A stretch of DNA of 64,000 nucleotides from Sanguibacter hominis ATCC BAA-789 (GTDB lineage: Bacteria; Actinomycetota; Actinomycetes; Actinomycetales; Cellulomonadaceae). The position numbers and the translations under genes were made by a program. Location of the stretch: assembly GCF_012396185.1 (NCBI RefSeq), contig NZ_JAAXOW010000002.1, positions 186,001 through 250,000 of the forward strand. The letters run 5' to 3'. The notes beneath the pieces are model-generated. The model saw nothing but the letters and a program-made list of their open reading frames with translations, was not told the DNA's origin and did no database searches. This document shows positions 50,575 to 60,144 of the stretch, one piece after another; the stretch's first letter is position 1; every line of letters starts with the position of its first letter.

Positions 50575-52215
50575 TCACTCGGCGGGTTCGCGCCACCGGT
50601 TCGTGACCGGCAGGCGGCGGTCACGGCCGAAAGCCACTCCCGTCACCTTGGGGCCCGGCGGGTACTGCCGACGCTTCCACTCGGCGCGGTCGACGAGCGA
50701 CACGACGCGCTCGACGACGTCCGCGTCGAAGCCGCGAGCGAGCAGCTCGGCGCGCCCCTCGCTGCGCTCGACGTACGCGTCGATGACCTCGTCCAGCAGG
50801 TGGTACGGGGGCAGGCTGTCCTGGTCGACCTGGCCAGGGCGAAGCTCTGCAGACGGCGGCTTCGTGATCGAGCTCTCGGGGATCGGGGGGATCTCGCCGC
50901 GGTCGATCGCGTGGTTGTTGCGCCACCGGGAGAGGGCCCACACGCGGGACTTGTCGACATCCTTGATCGGCGCGAACCCGCCCACGGCGTCGCCGTAGAT
51001 CGTCGAGTAGCCGACGGCCAGCTCAGACTTGTTGCCGGTCGCGAGGACGAGGTGGCCCTCCATGTTGGACAGCGCCATGAGGGTGACGCCGCGCATGCGC
51101 GCCTGGAGGTTCTCGGCGGCGACCCCCTCGAGATCGAGGTTGCTCTCGAACGCGTCGACCATCGGTCCGATCGGCACGACCCGGTAGTCCGCGCCGATGC
51201 GCTTCGCCGTGTCCGCGGCGTCGTCCTTCGAGTGGTCTGAGGAGTAGCGCGACGGCATGCCGACGCCGACGACGTTCTCGCCACCGATCGCGTCGGCAGC
51301 GATCGCGGCGACGAGCGCCGAGTCGATGCCGCCCGACAGTCCGAGCACGACCGACCGGAAGCCGTTCTTGCGGACGTAGCCCGTCAGCCCGGTGACGAGA
51401 GCCCGGTAGACCTCCTCGTCGGCGTCGAGCGCCTGGACCTGCGGACCAGGCTGTGGAGCGCCGGTCGTCGTCGCGTCCCACACGAGCAGGTGCTCGACGA
51501 ACTGCGGGGCGCTCGCCAGGACCGTGCCGTCGCTGTCGAGGACGAACGAGCCGCCGTCGAACACGAGGTCGTCCTGACCGCCGACCATGTTGACGTACGC
51601 GAGGGGCGCACCGACCTGCGCGGCGCGCGCGGCCGCGCTCTCGAGGCGAAGGTGCGTCTTGCCCTCCTCGTACGGCGAGCCGTTGATGACGAGAAGCAGG
51701 TCGACGCCGTGCTCGGCGAGCTGCTCGACGGTCCCGCCCTCGCGCCAGATGTCCTCGCAGATCGCGAGCCCGACGCGCACACCGTCGACGTCGACGACCG
51801 CGGGTTCCTCACCCGGCACGAAGATGCGTGCCTCGTCGAACACTCCGTAGTTAGGCAGGTGGTGCTTGTCGTAGTGCGCGACGACCTCTCCGCCGCGCAG
51901 CACGACGGCGCGGTTCGTCGGGCGGCTCCCGCCACCCGTGCCGACCGAGCCGACGACGACGGTGACGTCGCCGAGACCCGTCTCGGCGAGCTCGGTCGCG
52001 AGGGCGCGCACGGCGCTGTCAGCGGCACGCTGGAACGACGCCCGCAGCGCGAGGTCCTCGATCGGGTAGCCCGTCAGTGTCATCTCCGGGAACGCGACGA
52101 GCCGGGCGCCCGCGTCCGCCGCCTTCCGGGTCCAGTCGGCGACCGCCGCAGCGTTGCCGGTCAGGTCGCCGACGCACGTGTCGATCTGTGCGAGGGCGAT
52201 ACGCAGTTCAGCCAT
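50575..52215 (-). CDS. nadE: NAD+ synthetase, glutamine-hydrolysing
   Basis: It amidates deamido-NAD+ using ammonia from glutamine. The 546-residue two-domain product has an N-terminal nitrilase-type amidase with the triad Glu44 (FPEMTLTGYP), Lys117 (YDKHHLPNYG) and Cys153 (AICEDIW), and a C-terminal synthetase with P-loop GLSGGIDSAL near 286. It is shorter than the mycobacterial ~680-residue octameric enzyme. ATG 52215 has no ribosome binding site but a TAGGCT hexamer 6 nt upstream. Divergent from glnA2. Confidence 0.95.
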   Translation of the reverse strand: MAELRIALAQIDTCVGDLTGNAAAVADWTRKAADAGARLVAFPEMTLTGYPIEDLALRASFQRAADSAVRALATELAETGLGDVTVVVGSVGTGGGSRPTNRAVVLRGGEVVAHYDKHHLPNYGVFDEARIFVPGEEPAVVDVDGVRVGLAICEDIWREGGTVEQLAEHGVDLLLVINGSPYEEGKTHLRLESAAARAAQVGAPLAYVNMVGGQDDLVFDGGSFVLDSDGTVLASAPQFVEHLLVWDATTTGAPQPGPQVQALDADEEVYRALVTGLTGYVRKNGFRSVVLGLSGGIDSALVAAIAADAIGGENVVGVGMPSRYSSDHSKDDAADTAKRIGADYRVVPIGPMVDAFESNLDLEGVAAENLQARMRGVTLMALSNMEGHLVLATGNKSELAVGYSTIYGDAVGGFAPIKDVDKSRVWALSRWRNNHAIDRGEIPPIPESSITKPPSAELRPGQVDQDSLPPYHLLDEVIDAYVERSEGRAELLARGFDADVVERVVSLVDRAEWKRRQYPPGPKVTGVAFGRDRRLPVTNRWREPAE

Positions 52216-52221
52216 AAGTTC

Positions 52222-52227
52222 AGCCTA
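52222..52227 (-). promoter_or_regulatory. Putative -10 hexamer of leaderless nadE
   Basis: TAGGCT on the minus strand ends 6 nt before the ATG at 52215. Confidence 0.45.
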
Positions 52228-52309
52228 GAGTGTTCGGCGTGGGCGCGAGCCCGCGGCGACACCCGAGCAGGTCATCCGGATGAAACAAGAGTTCAGGCAG
52301 GATAGGTCC

Positions 52310-53647
52310 ATGGACAAGCAGCAGGACTTCGTGCTCCGCACCGTCGAGGAGCGAGACATCCGGTTCATCCGTCTCTGGTTCACGGACGTGCTCGGGATGC
52401 TCAAGTCGGTCGCGATCGCGCCGGCGGAGCTCGAGCAGGCGTTCGCGGAGGGCATCGGCTTCGACGGCAGCGCGATCGAAGGGCTGACGCGGGTCTACGA
52501 GGCGGACATGATCGCCCGGCCTGACCCGTCGACGTTCCAGGTGCTCCCGTGGCGCGGTGAGCGCAACGGCACGGCGCGCATGTTCTGCGACCTGCTCAAC
52601 CCGGACGGCACGCACTCGCTCGCCGACTCGCGCTTCGTGCTGAAGCGCGCGATGGACCGTGCGGCTGACAAGGGCTTCACCTTCTACACGCACCCCGAGG
52701 TCGAGTTCTACCTGTTCCGGCCGCAGGCGTCGCCGAAGGACCCGCTCGTCCCGGTCGACCAGGCGGGTTACTTCGACCACGTCGCGCGCGGCAACGCGCA
52801 CGACTTCCGCCGCGCGGCGATCCAGATGCTCGAGTCCATGGGCATCTCCGTCGAGTTCTCGCACCACGAGGCCGGGCCCGGGCAGAACGAGATCGACCTG
52901 CGCTACGCGGACGCGCTGACGACCGCAGACAACCTCATGACGTTCCGCACGGTCATCAAGGAGGTCGCGCTCGAGCAGGGCGTGTTCGCGTCGTTCATGC
53001 CGAAGCCGATGGCGGAGCACCCTGGCTCGGGGATGCACACGCACCTGTCGCTCTTCGAGGGGGACCGTAACGCGTTCCACGAGCCGGGCGCGCAGTACGA
53101 GCTCTCCCGCACAGGCCGGTCGTTCATCGCGGGGCTGCTCACGCACGCTGCCGAGATCACCGCCGTCACCAACCAGTACGTGAACTCGTACAAGCGCCTG
53201 TGGGGCGGCGCCGAGGCGCCCAGCTACATCTGCTGGGGCCACAACAACCGTTCCTCGCTCGTGCGCGTACCGATGTACAAGCCTGGCAAGACGAACTCGT
53301 CGCGCGTCGAGTATCGCGCGCTCGACGCCGCGACCAACCCGTATCTGTCGTTCGCACTCCTGCTCGCCGCGGGCCTCAAGGGCATCGAGGAGGGCTACGA
53401 GCTCCCCGAGGGGTCGGAGGAGGACGTCTGGGAGCTGACGGACGCGGAGCGCAAGGCGGCGGGCATCAAGCCGCTCCCGCAGTCGCTCGACAAGGCGATC
53501 GAGCTCATGGAGCAGTCCGAGCTTGTCGCCGAGACGCTTGGCGAGCACGTGTTCGACTACGTGCTGCGCAACAAGCGCCAGGAGTGGGACGTCTACCGCT
53601 CGCAGGTGACGCAGTTCGAGCTGGACCGGTTCCTGCCGGTCCTGTGA
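52310..53647 (+). CDS. glnA2: Glutamine synthetase-family protein, GlnA2 type
   Basis: This is a type I glutamine synthetase fold enzyme. GlnA2 of actinobacteria is not always the main ammonia-assimilating enzyme, and related proteins act on polyamines. The 445-residue product has the GS signatures FDGSAIEG, HPEVEFYLF, HHEAGPGQNEIDLRY, PKPMAEHPGSGMHTH and NNRSSLVRVP. The usual adenylylation loop tyrosine context of GlnA is replaced by EGYELPEGSEED, so it may not be GlnE-regulated. ATG 52310 is preferred over 52280 because conservation starts at DFVLRTVEERDIRFI. It lies immediately upstream of glnE. Confidence 0.93.
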   Translation: MDKQQDFVLRTVEERDIRFIRLWFTDVLGMLKSVAIAPAELEQAFAEGIGFDGSAIEGLTRVYEADMIARPDPSTFQVLPWRGERNGTARMFCDLLNPDGTHSLADSRFVLKRAMDRAADKGFTFYTHPEVEFYLFRPQASPKDPLVPVDQAGYFDHVARGNAHDFRRAAIQMLESMGISVEFSHHEAGPGQNEIDLRYADALTTADNLMTFRTVIKEVALEQGVFASFMPKPMAEHPGSGMHTHLSLFEGDRNAFHEPGAQYELSRTGRSFIAGLLTHAAEITAVTNQYVNSYKRLWGGAEAPSYICWGHNNRSSLVRVPMYKPGKTNSSRVEYRALDAATNPYLSFALLLAAGLKGIEEGYELPEGSEEDVWELTDAERKAAGIKPLPQSLDKAIELMEQSELVAETLGEHVFDYVLRNKRQEWDVYRSQVTQFELDRFLPVL

Positions 53648-53661
53648 CGCGGGCCTCCGCG

Positions 53662-56600
53662 ATGAGCTCGGTGCAGGACGTGGCAGAGCCCGGCCCGCGC
53701 GGAACGCGCCGAGAGTCGGCGAGCAGCCGGCTGCGCCGTCTGGGCTTCGTCGACACGACGCGCGCCCAGAACCTTCTCGAGGACAAGGACCTCGTCGAGG
53801 TGCTGGGTTCGGTCGGTCCGACGTCTCCTCTCGTCGGCGCCGTGGGCGGGGCTGCCGATCCGGACCTCGCGCTGCTCGCGCTCGTGCGGCTGTGCTCGAC
53901 CGTCCGTGGCACGTCGTGGTCGGAGCGTCTCGCGGCGCTCGTCGGGGAGCCCGGTCCCGGTCTCACCCGGGCCGCTGCGGTGCTCGGCGCGTCCGCGGCG
54001 CTCGGCGACGAGATCATCCGTCACCCCGAGCTCGTCGACGTCCTCGCCGACCTGACGCCGGGCATCGGGGTCGACGCGGGCGAGGTGCGTGCCGAGCTGC
54101 TCCGCGCGGTCGGGGCCGACCCGGACGCGGCCGTGCCCATCGCGGGCATGCCTGTCGACGAGGCGACCGGTGCGATGCGCCGCGCGTATCGCTCGCGGCT
54201 CCTGCGGATCGCGGCGTCCGACCTGACGTCACCTGAGCCCTTGTCGATCCTGCCCGCGGTCGGCGCTGCTCTCGCCGACCTCGCGGCAGCCTCGCTCGAG
54301 GCGGGCCTCGCGATCGCGCGCACGGGTATCGAGGGTAACGGGCTCGAGGTGCGCCTGGCGGTCCTCGGCATGGGCAAGTGTGGTGGGCGCGAGCTCAACT
54401 ACGTGAGCGACGTCGACGTCATCTACGTCGCGGAGCCTGCCGACGGCGTCGAGGAGTCGGTCGCGATGCGTGTCGGAGCCCGGCTCGTGACGGGCCTGAC
54501 ACGTGCGTGCTCAGCGCCGTCGAACGAGCCGCCGTTGTGGCCTGTCGACGCTGCGCTGCGGCCCGAGGGCAAGGACGGGCCGATCGTCCGGACCCTCACG
54601 AGCCATCGTGCGTACTACGAGCGCTGGGCCAAGACGTGGGAGTTCCAGGCGCTCCTCAAGGCGCGCACGGTCGCGGGGGACCGCGAGCTCGGCCGCGCGT
54701 ACCTCGACGCGGTCGGTCCGATGGTGTGGCAGGCGGTCACCCGCGAGAACTTCGTCTCTGATTCGCAGGCGATGCGACGCCGCGTCGAGGACCACGTCCC
54801 TGCCGCCGAGGCGGACCGTCAGCTCAAGCTCGGCAAGGGTGGTCTGCGCGACGTCGAGTTCACGGTGCAGCTCTTGCAGCTCGTGCACGGCCGTACCGAC
54901 GAGACGATCCGCAGCGCGCACACGCTCACGGCCCTCGCCGCTCTCACGGCTGGCGGATACGTCGCGCGTGACGACGCCGCTCGCATGTCCGTCGCCTACC
55001 GGTTCCTGCGGGTGCTCGAGCACCGCATCCAGATGTTCCGGCTCGAGCGCACCCACCTCCTGCCGACGGACGAGGCCGACCTGCGCCGGCTCGCCCGCAC
55101 TGCAGGGATGCGCGAGGAGGGGGCGGCGGGTCTCCTCGACCGGTGGAAGGAGACGCGTCGCGACGTCCGCAGCATGCACGAGGCGCTCTACTACCGGCCG
55201 TTGCTGCCTGCCGTCGCGCAGCTCTCCCGTGCCGAGGCGAGCCTGAGCCCGGAGAACCAGCAGGCGCGGCTCGCCGCGATCGGCTACCGCGACCCTCGCG
55301 GCGCGGTCCGGCACATCGCGGCCCTCACGGAGGGCGTCTCGCGACGGGCGGCGATCCAGCGGCAGCTGCTTCCTGTCCTGCTCGGCTGGTTCGGGGAGGG
55401 CGCGGACCCGGACTCGGCGCTCCTCGCGTTCCGCAGGCTCTCGGAGACGCTCGGGACGACGCACTGGTACCTGAAGATGCTGCGCGACTCCGGCTCGGCA
55501 GCGCAGCGCCTCGCCCGCCTGCTGTCGTCGTCGCGGTTCGCTGCGGACGCGCTCGCGCTGTCGCCCGAGTCGGTGTCGTGGCTCGCGGACGACGCCGAGC
55601 TCGTCCCGCTGGGCGCAGAGCGTCTGCGCCGTGAGGTCGACGCGATGCTCACGCGCTCCGACGACGTCGAGCAGGCGACCCAGCTCCTGCGGGCGTTGCG
55701 GCGCCGCGAGCTCGCGCGCACCGCCGTGGGCGAGGTGCTGAGCATCAGCGACCCTGTGCGCGCTGCGGAGGCGATCAGCGCCGTCACCGACGCGACCCTC
55801 GAGGGGGCGCTCCGGATCGCGGAGGCCGCTGTCCGGCGCGAGCGTGGCATCGTCGAGGCACCTGCTTATCTCGCGATCGTCGCGATGGGCCGCCTCGGCG
55901 GCCGCGAGCCCGGCTACGGGTCCGACGCCGACGTGATGTTCGTGCACCGCGCGGCCCCGGGAGCGACCGACGTCGATGCAGGCGCATACTCGCTCGCGGT
56001 GGCCTCGCGCCTGCGCTCCCTGCTGGGAGACATGGGGCCGGAGCCCGGTCTCCAGGTCGACGCGGACCTGCGCCCCGAGGGGCGTCAGGGGCCGCTCGTG
56101 CGGTCCCTCGACTCGTACGCCGAGTACTACCAGCGATGGTCCGAGGTGTGGGAGGCGCAGGCGCTCCTGCGTGCGCGCACCGTCGCTGGCGACGAGGCGC
56201 TGTGCGCCGACATGACCGCGCTGATCGACACGGTGCGTTACCCGGCAGAGCTCACGACCGCGCAGGTGCGCGAGGTGCGACGGATCAAGGCGCGCGTCGA
56301 GTCGGAGCGCATGCCGCGCGGCGTCGACCCCACGCGCCACGTCAAGCTCGGCCGCGGCGGGATCAGCGACGTCGAGTGGACCGTGCAGCTCCTCCAGCTG
56401 CAGCACGCCCACGAGATCCCGGCCCTGCGCACGACGTCGACGCTCGAGGCGCTCGACGCCCTCGCCGAGGCGGGCCTCGTCACGGAGGCGGACGCCGTCG
56501 TGCTGCGCGAGTCCTGGGTCCTCGCGTCGGGCATCCGCAACGCCGTCGTGCTGTGGTCCGGTCGGGTCGGTGGATCGCACGGCGACATGCTGCCGAGCGA

Positions 56601-56733
56601 CCGTCTCGACCTCGCAGGCGTGTCGCGCATCCTCGACTACCCGGCGGGGGAGGCGTCAGCCCTCGAGGAGGACTACCTCCGTGCGTCGCGCCGCTGCCGC
56701 CAGGTCGTCGAGCGGGTCTTCTACGAGTCCTGA
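53662..56733 (+). CDS. glnE: Glutamine synthetase adenylyltransferase / adenylyl-removing enzyme
   Basis: It switches glutamine synthetase activity by adding or removing AMP on a tyrosine. The 1023-residue product has two nucleotidyltransferase domains: the N-terminal one with GMGKCGGRELNYVSDVDVI around 236-255 (DxD pair) and the C-terminal one with AMGRLGGREPGYGSDADVM around 741-760. Each is followed by its helical GlnD-like bundle (LGKGGLRDVEFTVQLLQL and LGRGGISDVEWTVQLLQL). ATG 53662 is used; GTG 53644 overlapping the glnA2 stop (GTGA) is an equal alternative. Its 3' end overlaps the convergent transporter gene by 13 nt. Confidence 0.95.
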   Translation: MSSVQDVAEPGPRGTRRESASSRLRRLGFVDTTRAQNLLEDKDLVEVLGSVGPTSPLVGAVGGAADPDLALLALVRLCSTVRGTSWSERLAALVGEPGPGLTRAAAVLGASAALGDEIIRHPELVDVLADLTPGIGVDAGEVRAELLRAVGADPDAAVPIAGMPVDEATGAMRRAYRSRLLRIAASDLTSPEPLSILPAVGAALADLAAASLEAGLAIARTGIEGNGLEVRLAVLGMGKCGGRELNYVSDVDVIYVAEPADGVEESVAMRVGARLVTGLTRACSAPSNEPPLWPVDAALRPEGKDGPIVRTLTSHRAYYERWAKTWEFQALLKARTVAGDRELGRAYLDAVGPMVWQAVTRENFVSDSQAMRRRVEDHVPAAEADRQLKLGKGGLRDVEFTVQLLQLVHGRTDETIRSAHTLTALAALTAGGYVARDDAARMSVAYRFLRVLEHRIQMFRLERTHLLPTDEADLRRLARTAGMREEGAAGLLDRWKETRRDVRSMHEALYYRPLLPAVAQLSRAEASLSPENQQARLAAIGYRDPRGAVRHIAALTEGVSRRAAIQRQLLPVLLGWFGEGADPDSALLAFRRLSETLGTTHWYLKMLRDSGSAAQRLARLLSSSRFAADALALSPESVSWLADDAELVPLGAERLRREVDAMLTRSDDVEQATQLLRALRRRELARTAVGEVLSISDPVRAAEAISAVTDATLEGALRIAEAAVRRERGIVEAPAYLAIVAMGRLGGREPGYGSDADVMFVHRAAPGATDVDAGAYSLAVASRLRSLLGDMGPEPGLQVDADLRPEGRQGPLVRSLDSYAEYYQRWSEVWEAQALLRARTVAGDEALCADMTALIDTVRYPAELTTAQVREVRRIKARVESERMPRGVDPTRHVKLGRGGISDVEWTVQLLQLQHAHEIPALRTTSTLEALDALAEAGLVTEADAVVLRESWVLASGIRNAVVLWSGRVGGSHGDMLPSDRLDLAGVSRILDYPAGEASALEEDYLRASRRCRQVVERVFYES

Positions 56734-57881
56734 GCCGAGGCGTCGGTCGTGGGCGTGGCCGTCTCCGCCGCAGCCGCGGAAGGCTGGGACTCGTCGAGGA
56801 GCGTCTCGTCGATGAGCTCGTGCCGCTGCAGGTACGTCGACATGACCGCCTGGATGGTCGCGGCGACGGGCAGCGCGAGGAACGCGCCGAGGGCCCCGAA
56901 CACCGCGCCGAACGCGATGACGACGACGAACGCGACCGCCGGGTTCATCTCGAGCGCCTTCTCGGAGATCTTCGGCGCGAAGAGATAGTTCTCGATCTGC
57001 TGGTACACGACGATGAAGATGAGCACCGCGAGGGCCTTGACCGGGCTCTCCGCGAGCGCGAGCAGGACCGGCAGCGCGCCACCGATGTAGGTGCCGATCG
57101 TCGGGACGAACTGCGAGACGATGCCCGTGAACAGCGCTAGCGGCAACGAGTACGGGATCTTCAGGATCAGCAGGAAGATCAGCGTGAACGCGGTCGACAG
57201 GAACGCGAGCGCCAGACGCGAGTTGATGAACGCGGACACCTTGGACTGCGTGATGTCCCACAGCGACAGGACCGTCGCCTGGTTCTTCGGTGCGAGCCAG
57301 CGGCAGATCGCGGCCCGGAAGCGCGGGCCGGCCGCGCACAGGTAGTAGACGACCAGGCCGATCGTCATGACCGCGAACACGCCGCCGAGCAGCGACGTCC
57401 CGACACCGACGACACCCTGGGCGACGTCGTCGCCCCAGCCGTCGAGCGCCTGGCCGACAAGCTTCTTCTGGTCGGGCAGCTGCGTGTCGAAGGTCTTCTC
57501 GACCCAACCACGGATGTCCTCGTACAGCGCGGGGAGGTTCTTGCCGAACTCGATGACCTGCTGGACGAACATCGTCCCGAACATCGCGATCATCCCGACG
57601 ATCGTCAGGAACGCGCCGCCCATGACCGCGCCGGTCGCGAGCCCACGCTTCCAGCCGCGGCGCACGAGCGCCACGATCAGCGGCTCGAGCGTGAGCGAGA
57701 TGAACAGCGCGATCACGAGGTTGATGATCAGGCCCGTGAGCATCCCGAGAGAGCGCCAGACGAAGATCCCCACGAAGACCGTGACGACAGCCATGACGAA
57801 GGCCTTCGGCAGCCAGCGCGGCGGCTGCGTGGCAGGGTCCGGTAGGACCGGCGGGACGTGGTTGAGGTCCTGCGTGGTCAC
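56721..57881 (-). CDS. AI-2E family transporter (PF01594)
   Basis: This is a membrane permease family whose substrates are poorly defined (some members are Na+/H+ antiporters or autoinducer exporters). The 386-residue product has the family topology: two membrane helices near 28-80, a third before a soluble segment around 110-150, then four to five more. Conserved PTIGTYIGGALPVLLAL and YQQIENYLFAPKI lie in the C-terminal half. The tail is rich in Ala, Thr and Ser. The start is ATG 57881. It lies between glnE and glnA on the minus strand; no functional link to nitrogen is evident. Confidence 0.88.
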   Translation of the reverse strand: MTTQDLNHVPPVLPDPATQPPRWLPKAFVMAVVTVFVGIFVWRSLGMLTGLIINLVIALFISLTLEPLIVALVRRGWKRGLATGAVMGGAFLTIVGMIAMFGTMFVQQVIEFGKNLPALYEDIRGWVEKTFDTQLPDQKKLVGQALDGWGDDVAQGVVGVGTSLLGGVFAVMTIGLVVYYLCAAGPRFRAAICRWLAPKNQATVLSLWDITQSKVSAFINSRLALAFLSTAFTLIFLLILKIPYSLPLALFTGIVSQFVPTIGTYIGGALPVLLALAESPVKALAVLIFIVVYQQIENYLFAPKISEKALEMNPAVAFVVVIAFGAVFGALGAFLALPVAATIQAVMSTYLQRHELIDETLLDESQPSAAAAETATPTTDASAQDS

Positions 57882-57964
57882 TGTGCCTCCTGCGGTCCGG
57901 GGTCGAGCATGGTGAAACCTATCTCATACGTCCGTGGCCCGACCACGGACCCGCCGCAGACGGA

Positions 57965-57997
57965 CGGAGGCCCGTGCGCTGAGCGCACGGGCCTCCG
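57965..57997. terminator. Terminator downstream of glnA
   Basis: A 14-bp stem (CGGAGGCCCGTGCG and its complement) with loop CTGAG lies just after the glnA stop. Confidence 0.85.
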
Positions 57998-58013
57998 GTC
58001 GAGCGTCAGGCGC

Positions 58014-59438
58014 TCAGCAGTCGAAGTACAGGTCGAACTCGTGGGGAGTCGGGCGCAGCTGCACCGGCTCGATCTCCTTGGCGCGCTTGTAGTCGATCCA
58101 TGTCTCGATGAGGTCGGGGGTGAAGACACCGCCGACGGTCAGGAAGTCGTGGTCCTCCTCGAGTGCGGCGAGAGCCTCGTTGAGGGACCCCGGAACCTGC
58201 TGGATGAGCGCGTGCTCCTCCGGCGGCAGCTCGTAGAGGTCCTTGTCGATGGGCTCCGGCGGCTCGATGCGGTTCTTGATGCCGTCGATGCCCGCGAGGA
58301 GCTGAGCCGCGAAGGCGAGGTACGGGTTCGCCGACGGGTCCGGCACGCGGAACTCGACACGCTTGGCCTTCGGGTTCGAGCCCGTGATCGGGATGCGGAT
58401 GCAGGCCGAGCGGTTACGAGCGGAGTAGACCAGGTTGACCGGGGCCTCGTAGCCGGGCACGAGGCGGCGGTACGAGTTCACGGACGGGTTGGTGAACGCG
58501 AGCAGCGCGGGAGCGTGCTTGAGCAGGCCGCCGATGTACCAGCGGGCGATGTCGGAGAGGCCGCCGTAGCCTGCCTCGTCGTAGAAGAGGGGCTTGCCGT
58601 CCTTCCACAGCGACTGGTGCGAGTGCATGCCCGAGCCGTTGTCGCCGAACAGCGGCTTCGGCATGAAGGTGACCGTCTTGCCGGCCTCCCACGCCACGTT
58701 CTTGATGACGTACTTGAACTTCATCAGGTCGTCGGCGGCGGCGGTCAGCGTGCTGAAGCGGTAGTTGATCTCCTGCTGACCCGCGGTGCCGACCTCGTGG
58801 TGCGCACGCTCGACGTCGAGACCGACCTGACCGAGGACCGCGCACATCTCGTCACGCAGGTCGGCCATCTGGTCGTTGGGCGACACCGGGAAGTAGCCGC
58901 CCTTGTAGCGGGTCTTGTATCCGAGGTTGCCACCCTCCTCCTCGCGGCCGGTGTTCCACGCGGCCTCCTTGGAGTCGAGCGAGTAGAACGCCGAGTGCTG
59001 CGTCGTCTCGAAGCGAACGTCGTCGAAGATGTAGAACTCCGCCTCGGGGGCGAAGAAGGCGGTGTCGGCGATGCCCGTGCTGCGCAGGTAGGCCTCAGCC
59101 TTGAAGGCGATGTTGCGCGGGTCGCGCGAGTAGGACTCGTCGGTGAACGGGTCGACGATCGAGAAGTTCACGACGAGCGTCTTGCGCTTGCGGAACGGGT
59201 CGATGTACGCCGTGGTGACGTCCGGGACGAGCTTCATGTCGGACTCGTGGATCGCCTGGAAGCCGCGGATCGACGAGCCGTCGAACATCATGCCGTCCGT
59301 GAAGGCGGACTCCTCGAACTGCGAGATGGGGATGTTGAAGTGCTGCATCACTCCAGGCAGGTCGCAGAATCGCACGTCGACGAACTCGACGCCCTCGTCG
59401 CGAGTGAAGGCGATTGCCTCCTCGGCGGTCTTGAACAT
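58014..59438 (-). CDS. glnA: Glutamine synthetase, type I
   Basis: This is the main ammonium-assimilating enzyme (glutamate + NH3 + ATP to glutamine). The 474-residue product has [19 protein letters not shown], the [11 protein letters not shown] metal/ATP region, NRSACIRIP, and the adenylylation site Tyr402 in [10 protein letters not shown], marking it as the target of GlnE. ATG 59438 has an AAGGAGCAACGG leader with a good ribosome binding site; the frame upstream is not conserved. A glnA, glnE and glnA2 grouping is standard in actinobacteria. Confidence 0.97.
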   Translation of the reverse strand: MFKTAEEAIAFTRDEGVEFVDVRFCDLPGVMQHFNIPISQFEESAFTDGMMFDGSSIRGFQAIHESDMKLVPDVTTAYIDPFRKRKTLVVNFSIVDPFTDESYSRDPRNIAFKAEAYLRSTGIADTAFFAPEAEFYIFDDVRFETTQHSAFYSLDSKEAAWNTGREEEGGNLGYKTRYKGGYFPVSPNDQMADLRDEMCAVLGQVGLDVERAHHEVGTAGQQEINYRFSTLTAAADDLMKFKYVIKNVAWEAGKTVTFMPKPLFGDNGSGMHSHQSLWKDGKPLFYDEAGYGGLSDIARWYIGGLLKHAPALLAFTNPSVNSYRRLVPGYEAPVNLVYSARNRSACIRIPITGSNPKAKRVEFRVPDPSANPYLAFAAQLLAGIDGIKNRIEPPEPIDKDLYELPPEEHALIQQVPGSLNEALAALEEDHDFLTVGGVFTPDLIETWIDYKRAKEIEPVQLRPTPHEFDLYFDC

Positions 59439-59610
59439 CCGTTGCTCCTTGGTCGGGTGGGTCCTTCGATCGGACTGCCTCCAGGCTAGGGGAGGGCGAT
59501 TTCCCGACCATGTACCCATTGTTTCGGTCGTGTTACGTCTGGGGCTCGTGCGTGACGACTGTGAGTCGCGAACCTGGAAGCCGGTGAGCGGCGTCGCCGT
59601 CCACGGCCTC

Positions 59611-59616
59611 TAGGCT
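59611..59616 (+). promoter_or_regulatory. Putative -10 hexamer, leaderless RDD gene
   Basis: TAGGCT ends 6 nt before the GTG at 59623. Confidence 0.45.
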
Positions 59617-59622
59617 GGTGCC

Positions 59623-60057
59623 GTGGTTGACAGAAAAGACATCAGCTCCTGGCTCGACGGCGGGGTCCGGCCCGACGGCGACGGCCCCACGCTCGGCCTC
59701 CCCGCCGAGGGGAGCGGTTCGCGCGCGACGCTCAGCCGCCGCATCCCCGCACTGTTCCTCGACTGGTTCGCCTCGATGGGCGTGTCCTACCTCTTCTTCG
59801 ACGGGAGCTCCTGGGCGACGCTCGGCGTCTTCGCGGTCGAGAACCTGCTCCTGGTCGCGACCGTCGGCTCGACGCTCGGTCACCGGCTTCTCGGCCTCGT
59901 CGTCCGCCGGCTCGGTGGCGACCGCCCGTTCGTCGGTCTCGGTCCTGCGGCCCTGCGCGTGGCGCTCCTGTGTCTCGTGATCCCCGCCGTGATCTGGGAC
60001 CGCGACGGTCGCGGGCTCCACGACAAGGCGGCGCGGACGGTCCTCGTCCGACGTTGA
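59623..60057 (+). CDS. RDD-family membrane protein
   Basis: This is a small integral membrane protein of unknown role. The 144-residue product has the RDD family pattern: an Arg and Asp in the first membrane helix (SRRIPALFLDWFAS), a second helix (LLLVATVGSTLGHRLLGLVV) containing the conserved GHRLLGL, and a third (VALLCLVIPAVI) ending at WDRDGRGLHDKAART. GTG 59623 follows a TAGGCT hexamer by 6 nt. Divergent from glnA and convergent with the DUF4191 gene. This gene is next to glnA in many actinobacteria. Confidence 0.9.
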   Translation: MVDRKDISSWLDGGVRPDGDGPTLGLPAEGSGSRATLSRRIPALFLDWFASMGVSYLFFDGSSWATLGVFAVENLLLVATVGSTLGHRLLGLVVRRLGGDRPFVGLGPAALRVALLCLVIPAVIWDRDGRGLHDKAARTVLVRR

Positions 60058-60076
60058 CCGCCCGGGGCGCGACAGC

Positions 60077-60134
60077 GCTCAGGCATACGACGAGGGCGCG
60101 ACCAGCAGGTCGCGCCCTCGTCGTATGCCTGAGC
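60077..60134. terminator. Very long bidirectional terminator hairpin
   Basis: A 27-bp perfect stem with a 4-nt AGCA loop lies between the convergent RDD and DUF4191 genes; its downstream arm nearly reaches the DUF4191 stop codon. Confidence 0.9.
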
Positions 60135-60144
60135 AGGGTGCTTG

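Noticed and set aside
54511-58000. Long antisense frames over glnE and neighbouring genes
   Set aside because: Same shadow effect; the real genes have catalytic motifs and proper starts.
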